Positions 10,154 through 20,677 of a stretch of DNA of 64,000 bases are shown piece by piece. Position 1 is the stretch's first letter, and every line of letters starts with the position of its first letter. Source of the stretch: an uncultured Flavobacteriales bacterium (GTDB lineage Bacteria > Bacteroidota > Bacteroidia > Flavobacteriales_D > Crocinitomicaceae). The stretch spans positions 2,098,435 to 2,162,434 of the forward strand of contig CALSTG010000001.1 of the NCBI GenBank assembly GCA_943789205.1. The letters run 5' to 3'. Position numbers and translations under genes: made by a program. Below the pieces are notes generated by a model. The model ran no database searches. It saw only the letters and a program-made list of their open reading frames with translations, and had not been told where the DNA came from.

Positions 10154-11263
10154 ATGAGTCAGAAAAGAGATTATTATGAGGTTTTAGGATTAAGCAAAAA
10201 TGCCTCTGAATCCGAAATTAAAAAGGCTTACAGGAAATTGGCCTTAAAGTACCATCCTGATAAAAACCCAGACGATGCTGACGCTGAAGAACGCTTTAAA
10301 GAGGCTGCTGAGGCATATGAAGTATTGAGTAATGGTGATAAAAAAGCCCGATACGACCAATATGGTCATGCTGGAATGGGCCAAGGTTTTGGTGGAGGAG
10401 GAATGAATATGGATGACATATTCTCTCAATTTGGAGATATATTTGGTGGTGCATTTGGTGGCAGTTTTGGCGGTAGTCGAGGTGGTGGATCTCGCACGGT
10501 TAAAGGTTCTAACCTTCGAGTAAAAATGAAAATGACGCTCGAAGATATCGCAAATGGTGTAAAGAAAAAGATAAAAGTCAATAAACTGGTTAATGCAGAC
10601 GGAGTTACTTTTAAAACCTGCACTACTTGTAATGGTTCAGGAAGGATAACAAGAATGGCTCAAACCTTTATTGGAGCAATGCAAACACAATCTGCATGTA
10701 ATGTTTGTCAGGGTTCCGGAAAGATTATAGATAAAAGACCATCAGACGCCGATCAGAATGGTTTGAAGCGTCAAGAGGAGGTTATTGAGATTGAGATTCC
10801 TGCAGGAGTTGAAGAAGGTATGCAGCTAAACGTTCGTGGAAAAGGTAATGCGGGGCCATTTAATGGTGTTCCAGGTGATCTCATGGTTGTAATTGAAGAG
10901 GTTGAGCACGCTGAGCTGAAAAGAGATGGTGATAATGTTCATTACGAAGCTTTTGTAAGTTTTATGGACGCTGTTCTAGGCGAAAGTGTTGAAATACCTA
11001 CCTTGTCAGGTAAGGTCAAAATTAAAATCGACCCAGGAACGCAAAGTGGTAAAGTACTTCGTCTTAGGGGTAAAGGTTTGCCAAATGTTCAGGGGTATGG
11101 TTCGGGAGATTTATTTGCGCACATCAATGTTTGGACACCAACTAAAATATCAAAAGACGAAAAGTCAATTATTGAGAAGTTGAAAAAATCAGAAAATTTT
11201 CAACCAAAAGCAGGTGACAAAGATAAAGGGTTCTTCAAGCAGATGAGAGATATGTTCTCATGA
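10154..11263 (+). CDS. dnaJ: Chaperone protein DnaJ
   Basis: A 369-residue Hsp40. It has a J domain with the HPD triad in [10 protein letters not shown] (about 33-38), a glycine/phenylalanine-rich linker ([20 protein letters not shown] ...), a zinc-finger region, and two C-terminal beta domains that bind client protein. Only two CxxCxGxG motifs are present (CTTCNGSG near 154 and CNVCQGSG near 180), whereas E. coli DnaJ has four. One zinc centre is therefore missing; this compact form is common in flavobacteria. The stop overlaps the start of the next gene by 4 nt (ATGA), so the CPBP protease is translationally coupled. Confidence 0.95.
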   Translation: MSQKRDYYEVLGLSKNASESEIKKAYRKLALKYHPDKNPDDADAEERFKEAAEAYEVLSNGDKKARYDQYGHAGMGQGFGGGGMNMDDIFSQFGDIFGGAFGGSFGGSRGGGSRTVKGSNLRVKMKMTLEDIANGVKKKIKVNKLVNADGVTFKTCTTCNGSGRITRMAQTFIGAMQTQSACNVCQGSGKIIDKRPSDADQNGLKRQEEVIEIEIPAGVEEGMQLNVRGKGNAGPFNGVPGDLMVVIEEVEHAELKRDGDNVHYEAFVSFMDAVLGESVEIPTLSGKVKIKIDPGTQSGKVLRLRGKGLPNVQGYGSGDLFAHINVWTPTKISKDEKSIIEKLKKSENFQPKAGDKDKGFFKQMRDMFS

Positions 11264-12162
11264 CTCAGTTTATAGATTCAAGTAAAAAGTATCCAGTAAC
11301 CATTCCAATGGTGGTCGCTACTGTTTCGCTTGTTCTTATCGCATATTTTTTGGGTGGAAGCGGTTTGTTATTCGATTATGAATACGCAAAAGATTTTGCT
11401 ACATCTCAGGCCCCAGACACCTCTCAATACATTCAAGTGTTGGGTTCTAATCGTGTGTTATTTTGGATGCTACTGCCATTTACGCTCTCTTTTGTAATCT
11501 TCCTTGTGGCCATTAAATGGATTCATAAAAGACCAGTTCTTTCTGTTTTTACAGGACGCGACCAGTTAGACTGGATGCGGATTTGTACTAGCTTTTTTAT
11601 TGTCTTTTTTTTCCTAACGATCATTTCTGCGCTTCAAATTTGTTTTTCAGATGATATCATATGGAGCTTTGAATGGAATACGTTTTTTCCTTTGCTACTC
11701 ATAGCATGTTTAATGATACCTATTCAAACAACAATAGAAGAGTTATTATTTAGGGGGTATTTACTTCAAGGAATTAAGCGAAGATTAGGTTCAAATATTC
11801 AAGCTGTGGTATTATCTGGATTCTTTTTTGGACTCATTCACTTGGGGAATCCGGAAATTGAAGCAATTGGTGTTCATGTGCTTTCACATTACGTATTACT
11901 GGGCTTATTTTTGGGTTTATTGACTTTATTTGATAATGGACTTGAGCTTTCTATGGGATTCCATGCTGCAAATAATATTTTTGCTGCCTTAATGATTTCT
12001 AGTGACTGGCAGGTATTTCAAACAGAGGCTTTATTTGTCGATTATGCGGCTCCTGAATTTACTTTTTCCATGTTTGGAACAACCTTGCTTTTTTTAATTG
12101 CATTAATATTTCTCTTCAAACGAATGTATGGTTGGGGGTCGCTAAAAGATTATCTGAGGTAA
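11260..12162 (+). CDS. CPBP family intramembrane metalloprotease
   Basis: A 300-residue polytopic membrane protein of the CAAX-protease and bacteriocin-processing family (Rce1/ABI). All three conserved motifs are visible: [11 protein letters not shown] (EExxxR), FFFGLIHLG (FxxxH) and FHAANNIFA (HxxxN). About eight hydrophobic segments can be counted. The substrate of bacterial members is generally unknown; it may be involved in membrane-protein quality control, which would suit its 4-nt overlap with dnaJ. This functional link is inference. Confidence 0.88.
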   Translation: MTQFIDSSKKYPVTIPMVVATVSLVLIAYFLGGSGLLFDYEYAKDFATSQAPDTSQYIQVLGSNRVLFWMLLPFTLSFVIFLVAIKWIHKRPVLSVFTGRDQLDWMRICTSFFIVFFFLTIISALQICFSDDIIWSFEWNTFFPLLLIACLMIPIQTTIEELLFRGYLLQGIKRRLGSNIQAVVLSGFFFGLIHLGNPEIEAIGVHVLSHYVLLGLFLGLLTLFDNGLELSMGFHAANNIFAALMISSDWQVFQTEALFVDYAAPEFTFSMFGTTLLFLIALIFLFKRMYGWGSLKDYLR

Positions 12163-12202
12163 TAAGACCATAATCCTCAACTTTTTTTAGATTTACATTA
12201 GT

Positions 12203-13124
12203 ATGATTGAGATTGCACATGTTTCAAAGTCATTTCGACCTAAGGTAGCTTTGAGTAATGTTTCTTTTAAAATTAAGAAAGGGACGATTACAGGACTGCT
12301 TGGACCAAATGGTGCTGGTAAGACGACGCTAATTCGTTTAATGAATCTTATGGGTGCCCCTGATGACGGATTTATTAAATTCGAAGGGCAACTTCTCAAA
12401 GAAAGCCACCTCAGAGAAATCGGTTATCTTCCTGAAGAAAGAGGTTTGTATAAAGAGCTATCTGTTAGCCAGCAGCTGTTGTTTTTTGCCAAACTTCGAG
12501 GGTTAACCTCAGTAGAAGCGAAGCAAGCTGCCAGATACTGGATAGATCGACTGCAAATGTCTGAATGGTCGAACAAAAAAACAGAAGCTTTATCGAAAGG
12601 CATGGCACAAAAGGTGCAATTTGCTGTGGCTGTTGTTCATGACCCAAAATTTTTAATCCTTGATGAGCCTTTCACGGGGTTTGACCCTGTAAATATTGAT
12701 TTAATCAAACAATTACTTTTTGAATTTAGGGATGCAGGTAAAACAATATTGTTGAGCACACACAATATGCAGCGGGTTCAAGATATTTGTTCGCATATTA
12801 TTTTAGTAAATAAAGGGACAATTAATTGCCAATGATGCCATCAATGATTTGTTAGATAAATTTGAAAGAAAGCATTTTATGGTTGCCTATCGAGGAACGA
12901 GTGTTGGATTTGCGAATGCTTTATGGACTGATTTTGAACTTGTGAAACAAACGGAGCGTTCTGACGGGGTTGTTGAGGCCCATCTATTAAAGCGGGGAGA
13001 AAAGTCTGTTGATGACCTTATCAATAATCTTAAAGGCCATGTTTCTATTGAATCTATTCAAAGAGCACCGGTTAATATGGATGAGGTATTCTTAAATTTA
13101 ATAGCAAAAACGACTGAATTATGA
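12203..13124 (+). CDS. ABC transporter ATP-binding protein (one frameshift)
   Basis: Two ORFs (12203-12835 and 12849-13124) are pieces of one ~306-residue ATPase. The first carries Walker A GPNGAGKTT, signature LSKGMAQK and Walker B FLILDEPFTGFDP. In the next frame the sequence continues without a break as IANDAINDLLDKFERKHFM, so the frame changes near 12822 by one extra base or two missing. The C-terminal piece resembles the DUF4162 region of ABC-2 exporters of the NatA type. The stop overlaps the start of the permease (ATGA), so the two form an exporter. I read the shift as a sequencing indel, since both sides of it are well conserved; a true pseudogene is possible. Confidence 0.85.
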
Positions 13125-14452
13125 GCGGGATCATGCTTATAGCTATTAAGGAGATAAAGCAAAGGATTTTAAACCGCTCTTTTATCTTAATGCTGCTTCT
13201 TGTACCGATGATGATATTATCTATGGTTTATTTTTTAGTGAAAGCTTCTGATGAAGGTAAAAAAAATGTGCAGGTTTTAATCGCGGATCCAGGGAACATA
13301 CTTCAAGGTGTGATTTCTTCTAAGGGTTCTTCTAACGTTAATTATTCTTTTGTTTCTGATTACCTTGAAATAGAAGAATTTAAAATAGGTAAACGCTTTC
13401 AGAAATATGACGTTTTACTTGAGGTAAACGAGAAGGTATTGAACAATAAAAAAGTCTTTATCTTTCACAGAGACTTTCTTTCAAATAATATTCAGAGTTC
13501 CATCCGATATACTTTTGAGCGAAGGGTAGAGGAGGTTTTGATTTCAGAGTTCTCTGACCTCAGTATTGATGAATTCCGTCAACTAAAACAGCCATTGAAT
13601 GTTGACTTTAGAAGTATTGATAATCCTACAAATTCTAGCTCTAATAAAGCAGGTTGGGTTGGGTATTTTTTCGGTGTTATTATTATGCTTGTTACCTTGT
13701 TTTATGGTCTTTCCATCCTGAGAGGTATAGCTCGTGAAAAAGCGGAACGTGTTGTTGAGGTTGTTGTTTCGATAGTTCGCCCATATCAATTAATGCTCGG
13801 TAAAATTATTGGAATTGGTTCAGCAGCAATTATCCAGATTGGATTTTGGGTGCTGTTTGTTTTTGTCGGCTTATACGCGCTCCAAGATATATTATTCTCT
13901 GACTTTTTCATTGATGAGTCCTTGACTGCTTCACAAGTTTCTGAAGGTGCTAATGAGATACTTCAGAATGAGTTTAACAGAATTAGAAATAATGAAATGA
14001 TTCATCTCATTTACGATAGAATTAACCTCGCATTGATGTTGCCATTTTTCTTTATTTTCTTTCTAGTAACCTATCTCTTTTATGGTGCCCTATTTAGTTT
14101 AATAGGAGCTGCTATGGGGTCAGAAGGCGATGGTCAACTCTTTATTTTACCTACGGTATTTTTAGTTTTATTCACCATATTTGCGGGGTATTTTATGCTA
14201 AACAATCCTGAATCGCAGCTTTTTGTTTTCGGTCAATTCATACCATTTACGCTCCCGATGTTTGTTATGATTAAGTTATCTATGGGTTATGCAGTAGGAT
14301 CAGGGTATTTAATTTGGATCAGTTTGTTAATTATGATCTTTTCGATTATTCTAATGCTATGGATTGCAGGCAGAATCTTTAAGGTTAGCCTCTTGTCTTA
14401 TGGGCATCGTTTAACCTTAAGGGGATTGTTTAAATGGTTCCTTTCAAAGTGA
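13121..14452 (+). CDS. ABC-2 type transporter permease (NatB-like)
   Basis: A 443-residue integral membrane partner of the preceding ATPase. One N-terminal helix (about 20-40) is followed by a ~130-residue extracytoplasmic domain, then six hydrophobic segments beginning at about residue 180 (GWVGYFFGVIIMLVTLFYGL). The conserved IAREKAERVVEVVVSIVRP between segments is the ABC-2/NatB signature. Substrate is unknown: homologues export Na+, drugs or signalling molecules. Its 3' end overlaps the start of the Ppx gene by 19 nt. Confidence 0.87.
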   Translation: MSGIMLIAIKEIKQRILNRSFILMLLLVPMMILSMVYFLVKASDEGKKNVQVLIADPGNILQGVISSKGSSNVNYSFVSDYLEIEEFKIGKRFQKYDVLLEVNEKVLNNKKVFIFHRDFLSNNIQSSIRYTFERRVEEVLISEFSDLSIDEFRQLKQPLNVDFRSIDNPTNSSSNKAGWVGYFFGVIIMLVTLFYGLSILRGIAREKAERVVEVVVSIVRPYQLMLGKIIGIGSAAIIQIGFWVLFVFVGLYALQDILFSDFFIDESLTASQVSEGANEILQNEFNRIRNNEMIHLIYDRINLALMLPFFFIFFLVTYLFYGALFSLIGAAMGSEGDGQLFILPTVFLVLFTIFAGYFMLNNPESQLFVFGQFIPFTLPMFVMIKLSMGYAVGSGYLIWISLLIMIFSIILMLWIAGRIFKVSLLSYGHRLTLRGLFKWFLSK

Positions 14453-15332
14453 AAAAAGCAGTAATCGATATAGGTACAAATACCTTTAATCTCTTAATAG
14501 CACGTGCAGATATTTCGGGTATTGCTATTATCGAAACCCACAAGGAAGCGGTGTCTCTTGGAATGGGAGGTATTAATGACAATATGCTCGCTGATTCGGC
14601 TATTCAAAGAGCAATGAATGCTTTTAAGGCATTTAAAACGATTCTCGATGTTCATGGGATATCAACACCAAGGCTAATCGCTACATCAGCTGTGCGAGAT
14701 GCAAAGAATGCAGCATCTTTTGTTTCATTAATATCTGAGACATTCAATTGGCAGGTAGATATTATTTCGGGTATTGAAGAAGCAAAGCTCATCTATAAGG
14801 GGGTGCCCAGTGTTACGATTTTAGGGATCCTGCTGTTATAATGGATATTGGAGGTGGTAGTACGGAATTCATTGTGGCTGATAACAAAGGCATTCAGAAG
14901 GAAATTTCTTTAAATATAGGAGTTTCGCGTCTTTATCAAGGCTTCGAAGTGTCTGATCCATTTTGCGACAAAGATATTCGGAATATTGAAAACTTTTTAG
15001 AGGAACGCGATCAAGGTTTTTTTGACAATATAACTGCTAGAACGCTTATCGGATCTTCAGGCACGTTTGAGACCTTTTATGAGCTCATTAACCAAATGCC
15101 GTTTCCAAAGTCATCTAAAACGATTGAGTTGGAGCTTGAACCATTTATAGAGGCTCTTGAGACCCTAATATACTCAACGCTTGCCGAGCGAAATAAGAAT
15201 GAATTTATTATTCCTATTCGAAAGCAAATGGCTCCTTTTGCCGCTGTTAAAACTCGGTGGGTTATGCAAAAACTACAACCCGAACGCGTATTGATTTCTC
15301 CTTATTCATTAAAAGAAGGGGCGTTTATTTAG
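14434..15332 (+). CDS. Ppx/GppA family phosphatase (one frameshift in a G run)
   Basis: Two ORFs (14434-14841 and 14841-15332) form one ~299-residue member of the exopolyphosphatase/guanosine pentaphosphatase family. The first has phosphate-binding AVIDIGTNTFNLLIA and LIATSAVRDAKNA; the second has the second nucleotide-phosphate loop MDIGGGSTEFIV. At the run GGGGG near 14803 the frame is lost; one more G would restore KGGAQCYDFRDPAVIMDIG. A homopolymer indel in the assembly is the simplest explanation. It is the short, single-domain form, which lacks the extra C-terminal domain of E. coli Ppx, so polyphosphate versus pppGpp cannot be assigned. It converges on the aminopeptidase gene with 4 nt between stops. 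Confidence 0.85.
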
Positions 15333-15336
15333 TGCT

Positions 15337-17283
15337 TTATATTGAAATTATTTTAAGCCTTTTAATATTATTAATTAATTCAATTTCAATAATATAAGTT
15401 CCTTTATTTAAATCATTAATATTAATTAATTCGTTAGGGTTGACTTGTAAGGTTTTTTTGACCTTACCATTTAGGTTGTAAACTTTGACCTCCGCTTTAT
15501 TTTTAAGATTTTTAATTTGAAAGGTCCCATTGGAAGGATTAGGGTGGAGACTAATTTCATCTTCCATTATAGGTTCATTTAGTCCAAGCTCATTACTTTG
15601 AACAATACTACCTATACGATTGATAATCCAATTTTCAGGATCTACTGATATTGAGGAAGCGATTGTACCGATATTATTTATGGTAAATGTATTCGAATTG
15701 CCGCTAATATCGAATCTTACAATTGTATCTCCAATGCCCGGTCTAATAAATCGAATATCCAAATCATTGGTAAATGTCGCAGTAACATTAGGTTTAGATG
15801 TGGTATGGTTTATTTGTAAGATTACATCTTCACCAGTCTGTTGCCATAATAATGAATAAGTAGGATACCCTTCTCCGAAGTACCACTCCTCAAAAACGGG
15901 ATTAAAATCAATACCTGTTGCTTCTTCTAAAGCCTCTTTAAAATCAATACCATAAGCCGTACTATCTTTGAATGTAACTTGAAAGTCTCTCAGAATATCG
16001 AAAAATAGCGCATCGTCGTTAACCATATATCTCATAGTATGCACAATGGCAGCACCCTTATCATAGGTGAGCCTGCCACTGAATATTCTATTTTCATTCA
16101 AGCTATCCAATACCCAAACACTTCCTCCGTTTTGATTCATGATATTGTCATGAACATCTTCCATATGTCCTGCGCTTTCGTTCGGATATAGGTTTTCAAG
16201 CATTAAATATTCGCTGTAGGATGCAAAGCCTTCATTGATCCAGATATCGCACCATGAAGCACACGTCACATTATCTCCCCACCATTGGTGACCTAGCTCA
16301 TGTGTTGTTAGTCCTTTTGTAAAAAAGCCCTGGGTCGTCATCGTTTGATGCTCCATGCCTCCTGAAAAGGGAGCCATACAGTGGCCATATTTTTCATCTT
16401 CAAATGGGTAGGGTCCATAAAGGTCGTAGAATAGCTCCATGAAGTCTACTGTTTCATCAATATCATCTTGAAAGTTGATGAGCGTTTGAGGGTTATCGTA
16501 AATATAGTTTTGAATCAAAATAGGGTTGGGGGCACCTACGGGATTGGCATAAACGTTATACTCTACATAGCTTGAGACAGATACTGAAATCAAATAATAA
16601 TCAATAGGGTGGCGGTGCTTCCATTCATATCTACTAAAGCCATTTCCCAAATCTACAACCTGCTCAAGGAGGCCATTTGATCCAGCTTTGAGATTTGAGG
16701 GCACGGTAATAAAGAAATAGCTGCTGTCCGCTTTATCTGTTAAACTTTGTTTACATGGAAACCATTCATACGCTGAAAACGGTTCAGAAAGGGACCAGAC
16801 AACATCATTTCCCCAAGTAGGCGAGTCATCTTGAGACATCCCTGCACCACCAAGTGGATTTGTCGCTGCGGTAGGGGGTGTTCCTGAATAATCCGTTTCA
16901 ATAGAGAAGATTTCATTTTGTCCGGCATTGACCGGAACTTTAATAGCCGAATTGTTTCTTGAATAATCTACCGCATTGCCATTAACTCTAATTTCTGTAA
17001 TCGTATACCCTGAGAAAAGTTCATAAAGGGCCGAATCTAAGGATACATTTGCACTCGCATCCATTCGAACAGTTCCAGATAAAGCCGTACTCAAATTATT
17101 CATGTTCAAGTCTAGATGATAGAAGTGCACATCGTACAGCTCAGTTTCAGCAATCTGATTTAAACTTAATGAATTGCTTTTCAATTGTGTGTTGAATTTC
17201 TTGTGCTTTCCACATAGCGTACTTTGACTATATGCAAAAGATGAAATCAATAAAATGATAAGGGTGGGAAATAGGTGCTTCAT
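15337..17283 (-). CDS. Secreted M1 family metalloaminopeptidase with T9SS sorting domain
   Basis: The ORF runs from 17319, but the first 12 codons are not needed: MKHLFPTLIILLISSFAYSQ is a standard signal peptide and gives a 648-residue protein. The M1 zinc site is intact: HELGHQWWGD supplies two histidines and the catalytic Glu, and the third ligand Glu lies in INEGFASYSEYL. The substrate exopeptidase motif is visible as GGMEHQ (GxMEN-like). The last ~75 residues form a type A T9SS sorting domain (LHPNPSNGTFQIKNL ... GTYIIEI), so the enzyme is exported across the outer membrane and kept at the surface or released. It probably digests peptides for nutrition. Confidence 0.9.
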   Translation of the reverse strand: MKHLFPTLIILLISSFAYSQSTLCGKHKKFNTQLKSNSLSLNQIAETELYDVHFYHLDLNMNNLSTALSGTVRMDASANVSLDSALYELFSGYTITEIRVNGNAVDYSRNNSAIKVPVNAGQNEIFSIETDYSGTPPTAATNPLGGAGMSQDDSPTWGNDVVWSLSEPFSAYEWFPCKQSLTDKADSSYFFITVPSNLKAGSNGLLEQVVDLGNGFSRYEWKHRHPIDYYLISVSVSSYVEYNVYANPVGAPNPILIQNYIYDNPQTLINFQDDIDETVDFMELFYDLYGPYPFEDEKYGHCMAPFSGGMEHQTMTTQGFFTKGLTTHELGHQWWGDNVTCASWCDIWINEGFASYSEYLMLENLYPNESAGHMEDVHDNIMNQNGGSVWVLDSLNENRIFSGRLTYDKGAAIVHTMRYMVNDDALFFDILRDFQVTFKDSTAYGIDFKEALEEATGIDFNPVFEEWYFGEGYPTYSLLWQQTGEDVILQINHTTSKPNVTATFTNDLDIRFIRPGIGDTIVRFDISGNSNTFTINNIGTIASSISVDPENWIINRIGSIVQSNELGLNEPIMEDEISLHPNPSNGTFQIKNLKNKAEVKVYNLNGKVKKTLQVNPNELININDLNKGTYIIEIELINNIKRLKIISI

Positions 17284-17379
17284 AGTGTAAATTGAAGTAT
17301 GAAAATACAAAAAAAGCAAGTGTGAAACTACAAAAAAAAAAAGAGGGGACGAAGAGGGGACTATAAAGAGAGCGTTGGC

Positions 17380-20300
17380 TTAACGCTTAATTATCTTTTC
17401 TACTCGAGTTAAATTCCCATCAAATACTCGAAGAGAATAAATCCCACTTTCAAAAGTAGAAAAAGGCATATTAAAGTCATGGATACCAGGTTCCATTTCT
17501 TCGTTTAGCTTATTGTAGACCATTCGACCGGTTTGGTCGTACAATTCAACGTAAATACTAGAGGTTTCGGATAAAAGTATTGAAATCGTAATATCCTCAT
17601 CTGTAGGATTGGGATAAACTGATACAAGAGCAAATCCAGATCCTTCAATATTCTTGCACTTGGTGTTGTTCTCTTGATTTATATCAAGGTAGGTTGAAAT
17701 ATTCGCATTTTGAGCCTCAACACATACAAAGCGTTCTGTTGCATCTTGATCAGAAATGAATGCTGACGGTTGCGCATTGAAAATATAGATTTCGCTTTCG
17801 CCTTGTAAGATGGAACCTGACCAATTCTCCTGTATAGGGCCATTTTCAGGTGTTTTAAGCGTTAGATTCAGGTTTTCTAATGGAATTGTACCAAGGTTTG
17901 CTATTTCAACCCCAACGGTCAAGAACCCGTTAATATCTTGAGCAAATAAAGTTTTTAGGTTGATATCATAAAATGCTTCATTGACCAATAAGGTTTTACT
18001 GATTGTATCACGACAACCGAAATCATTTATGGTCATCAGAATAATATCCAAATAAGAACCATTAAATGTATTCGAATAGCTTATATTATTTTCAATATTA
18101 TTGTTAAAGTTCAGACCATCACCATCACCAAAGTCCCAATAAGAGCTGTCTGCACCAAGGCTTGTGTTCAAAAAGTTTATGGGTATGTCCGAAACTAATA
18201 CTTGAGGATCGCACATTAAAATTTGCGCATTAAGCTCCTCGCTAACATCAACAGTAAATGTCGTATCAACGATACATCCTTGATCGCTTGTTGAACTTAA
18301 GGTAAGGAGTTGTATTCCTGTTGTTGGAAAATTGAAACTTGTATTTGTAGCAGTATCTTCGAATTGTAAATTAAATAGCCAATTTGTTTCAGTCAGTGAA
18401 CCTTGTGGAATTGTAGACAGATCTCAAATTCGTCCAAGTGTTTTTACATGCTGGTCCAACTTGATAATTGATAATTGGGTTAGGGTGTACTGTAATGTTT
18501 TGGATGGAGGTATCCATACAGCCATTATCGCCGTCAAAATGAGCTGAACTGTATATTCTCCATAATTCTCATAGATATTTACCTTGAACGGGATTGATAG
18601 AGTCTGTTTCGTCACCATAATTCCATTCGTAGGTCGTGATCTCGAAAGTATCTGCAATACTGCTATTGTCATGAATTCCAAGACTGCAATTCACAAGGGT
18701 TTGAAATAGAAGATGTCCGCTACAGGGGCTGGTTGAATAAAACTTCTTGGACTACTGTATCAATGCACATTATTGGTATCAATAGCAATAAGTTCAACAT
18801 CATAATTGCCAGTTAACCGAAGAGTATAAGGGGATACTTCAGTACTTGTATTGCCATTTTGTCCAAATTCCAATTGAAAGAATTCAGAGGAACATCATAT
18901 TCGTTCGAGGCCGCAAAGTTATTTCTTCATAAGGGCAGTAATTTGTCGGTTGAAAGCTGATATAGGTTTTGGATGACTTAATCGAAGTTTCTTTGACTTG
19001 AACAGCCTTCCAAAGTAGAAACCTCTAAGAAACCCAGCGTATAAACCTGAATCCTGATATATCTGAGCTCCTGACTTGAGAAAACACTGTCTAACTCACC
19101 AAATTCCATATCACTTGATCGATCGTATTACCCGGAGGCACAGTGCTAGTTTCAGAAAAGTTCAATGGACTTCCCTGACAAATCTCATTTTCAATCGAAT
19201 AGGATAGGGAAGGGGCAGTTCCGATAACCGTGACTTCGATGGTGTCAGAATTTTGGCATCCATTATCATTTGTAACATCAAGAATATAAATACCCGATGT
19301 ATCAATATTTAAATTAGATGTGGTGTCTTGAGTATTCCATAGCCAATTAGATATTACCGAAGTATCTTGAATCAATTGAATCGAATTTCCTGAGCAAAGG
19401 CTGGTGTCAAGACCGAGTGAAATGTTCTCTAGATGAGTTATCGATTGAAATAGTCGCAGTATTACTAGTTCTAGGCATCCTAGACTATCCGAAACGTATA
19501 TGATATGGATTCATTTTGATTTAAAATTCTAACTGGATTTGTATTTCCATCACTCCATTGAATGAAAGTGTAGTTTCCTTGTGGAAGATTTGCGCTAATG
19601 GTATCTGCTTCATTGAAACAAACTTGTTGGTTCTGGAGATGGATTTCATCATATGGAGGCCTTGATATAATAATTGAATCCCTCGATGTTCTTCCAAATA
19701 CGTCAACTGTTTCTAGCCAATAAAGTCCAGGATTACTAACGACGATTGATGAGTCTGTGCTACCCGTATTCCACAAATATGAATTGTAATAATTAGGACT
19801 AGAAATAGTGGTATCACAGAATCCATAATTTATTGAAAAATCTAAACCTAAATTAATTGAAGGAGCATATTTATTCATTAAAAAATTTTCTACAATTGAT
19901 TGTTCATTTTGAGATAAAATTCTGTCAAAAATTATGACTTCAAATATTTTTCCGCCAAAAAAGTAGCTTACTTGACCTTTTGCTGAACCTAATGTGAAAC
20001 CATCTAAATCGGAAAAAGATAAACTACCTTCAACCATAATATTTGAATTTTCATAGATTTTAGAATTTGGACCATCATAATTAAATGTAAAAAGGTTTGG
20101 TCCATAAACAAATGGATGATTATATCTGATAAAAGAACTGTTTGAAGTAAACGCGTATATATGATTAAGGGCATGTCGAAAGTTAAAAACATTGTTTCCA
20201 CCATCAAAAACAAAGTTACCATCATTATTATTTGAGTTTATTATAAATATTGTTGCTACATCAGTCAAAATAGAATCGTAAAGTACTTTCATCGTATTAT

Positions 20301-20574
20301 TAGTCCCATTAAACTCTATTGAGGGCATACCGCCGAGTTCGTTCTGTATTAATTGGGGTCTTTTTTCAGGTGCTGATTGAACCAAATTATAATTTAATGC
20401 ACTTAAATCTGTAATTTCTGAAATTATACCATTCGAATGAATTACGTTTTGAGAATTATACCAGCCAATTATACCCGGTATTTCTGAAGGGTTATTTTGA
20501 CCATTTACACTGAAAACAAATAGGGAACACATTAGAATAATATAATTTCTATTTAAAAGGAAGTAAAACATCAA
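17380..20574 (-). CDS. Large T9SS-exported LamG/PKD-domain surface protein (several frameshifts)
   Basis: Three ORF-track pieces (19480-20574, 19091-19375, 17380-18216) belong to one gene of about 1,064 codons. The N-terminal piece has a signal peptide ending SVNGQ, then a concanavalin/LamG-like fold (about 30-230: IPGIIGWYNSQNV ... FGGKIFEVIIFDRILS). Ig/PKD-like repeats follow (SYLWNTGSTDSSIVV; SNWLWNTQDTT; SSYWDFGDGDG), and the protein ends in a type A sorting domain (VYPNPTDEDITI ... GIYSLRVF). The frame of the last piece stays open upstream of its ATG to about 18400. Between about 18400 and 19480 the frame changes repeatedly. A surface adhesin or glycan-binding protein is likely. It has its own promoter. 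Confidence 0.75.
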
Positions 20575-20620
20575 TTTAGTGTAACTGTTTATTTTGAAAA
20601 TATACTTTTTAAGTTTAATA

Positions 20621-20650
20621 CAAAAATATTTTTGTAATTGTTTATATCAA
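20621..20650 (-). promoter_or_regulatory. Promoter of the LamG/PKD surface protein gene
   Basis: On the minus strand TTG (20648-20650), 19 nt, then TATTTTTG (20621-20628) match the -33 and -7 boxes at the ideal spacing. The leader to the ATG at 20574 would be about 40 nt. Confidence 0.5.
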
Positions 20651-20677
20651 CCCTGATGGTATTTAAGATTGAAATAA

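Noticed and set aside
17366-17386. Terminator hairpin after the LamG/PKD gene (AGCGTT/AACGCT)
   Set aside because: The stem is six base pairs, contains the stop codon and is not followed by a T run on the minus strand.
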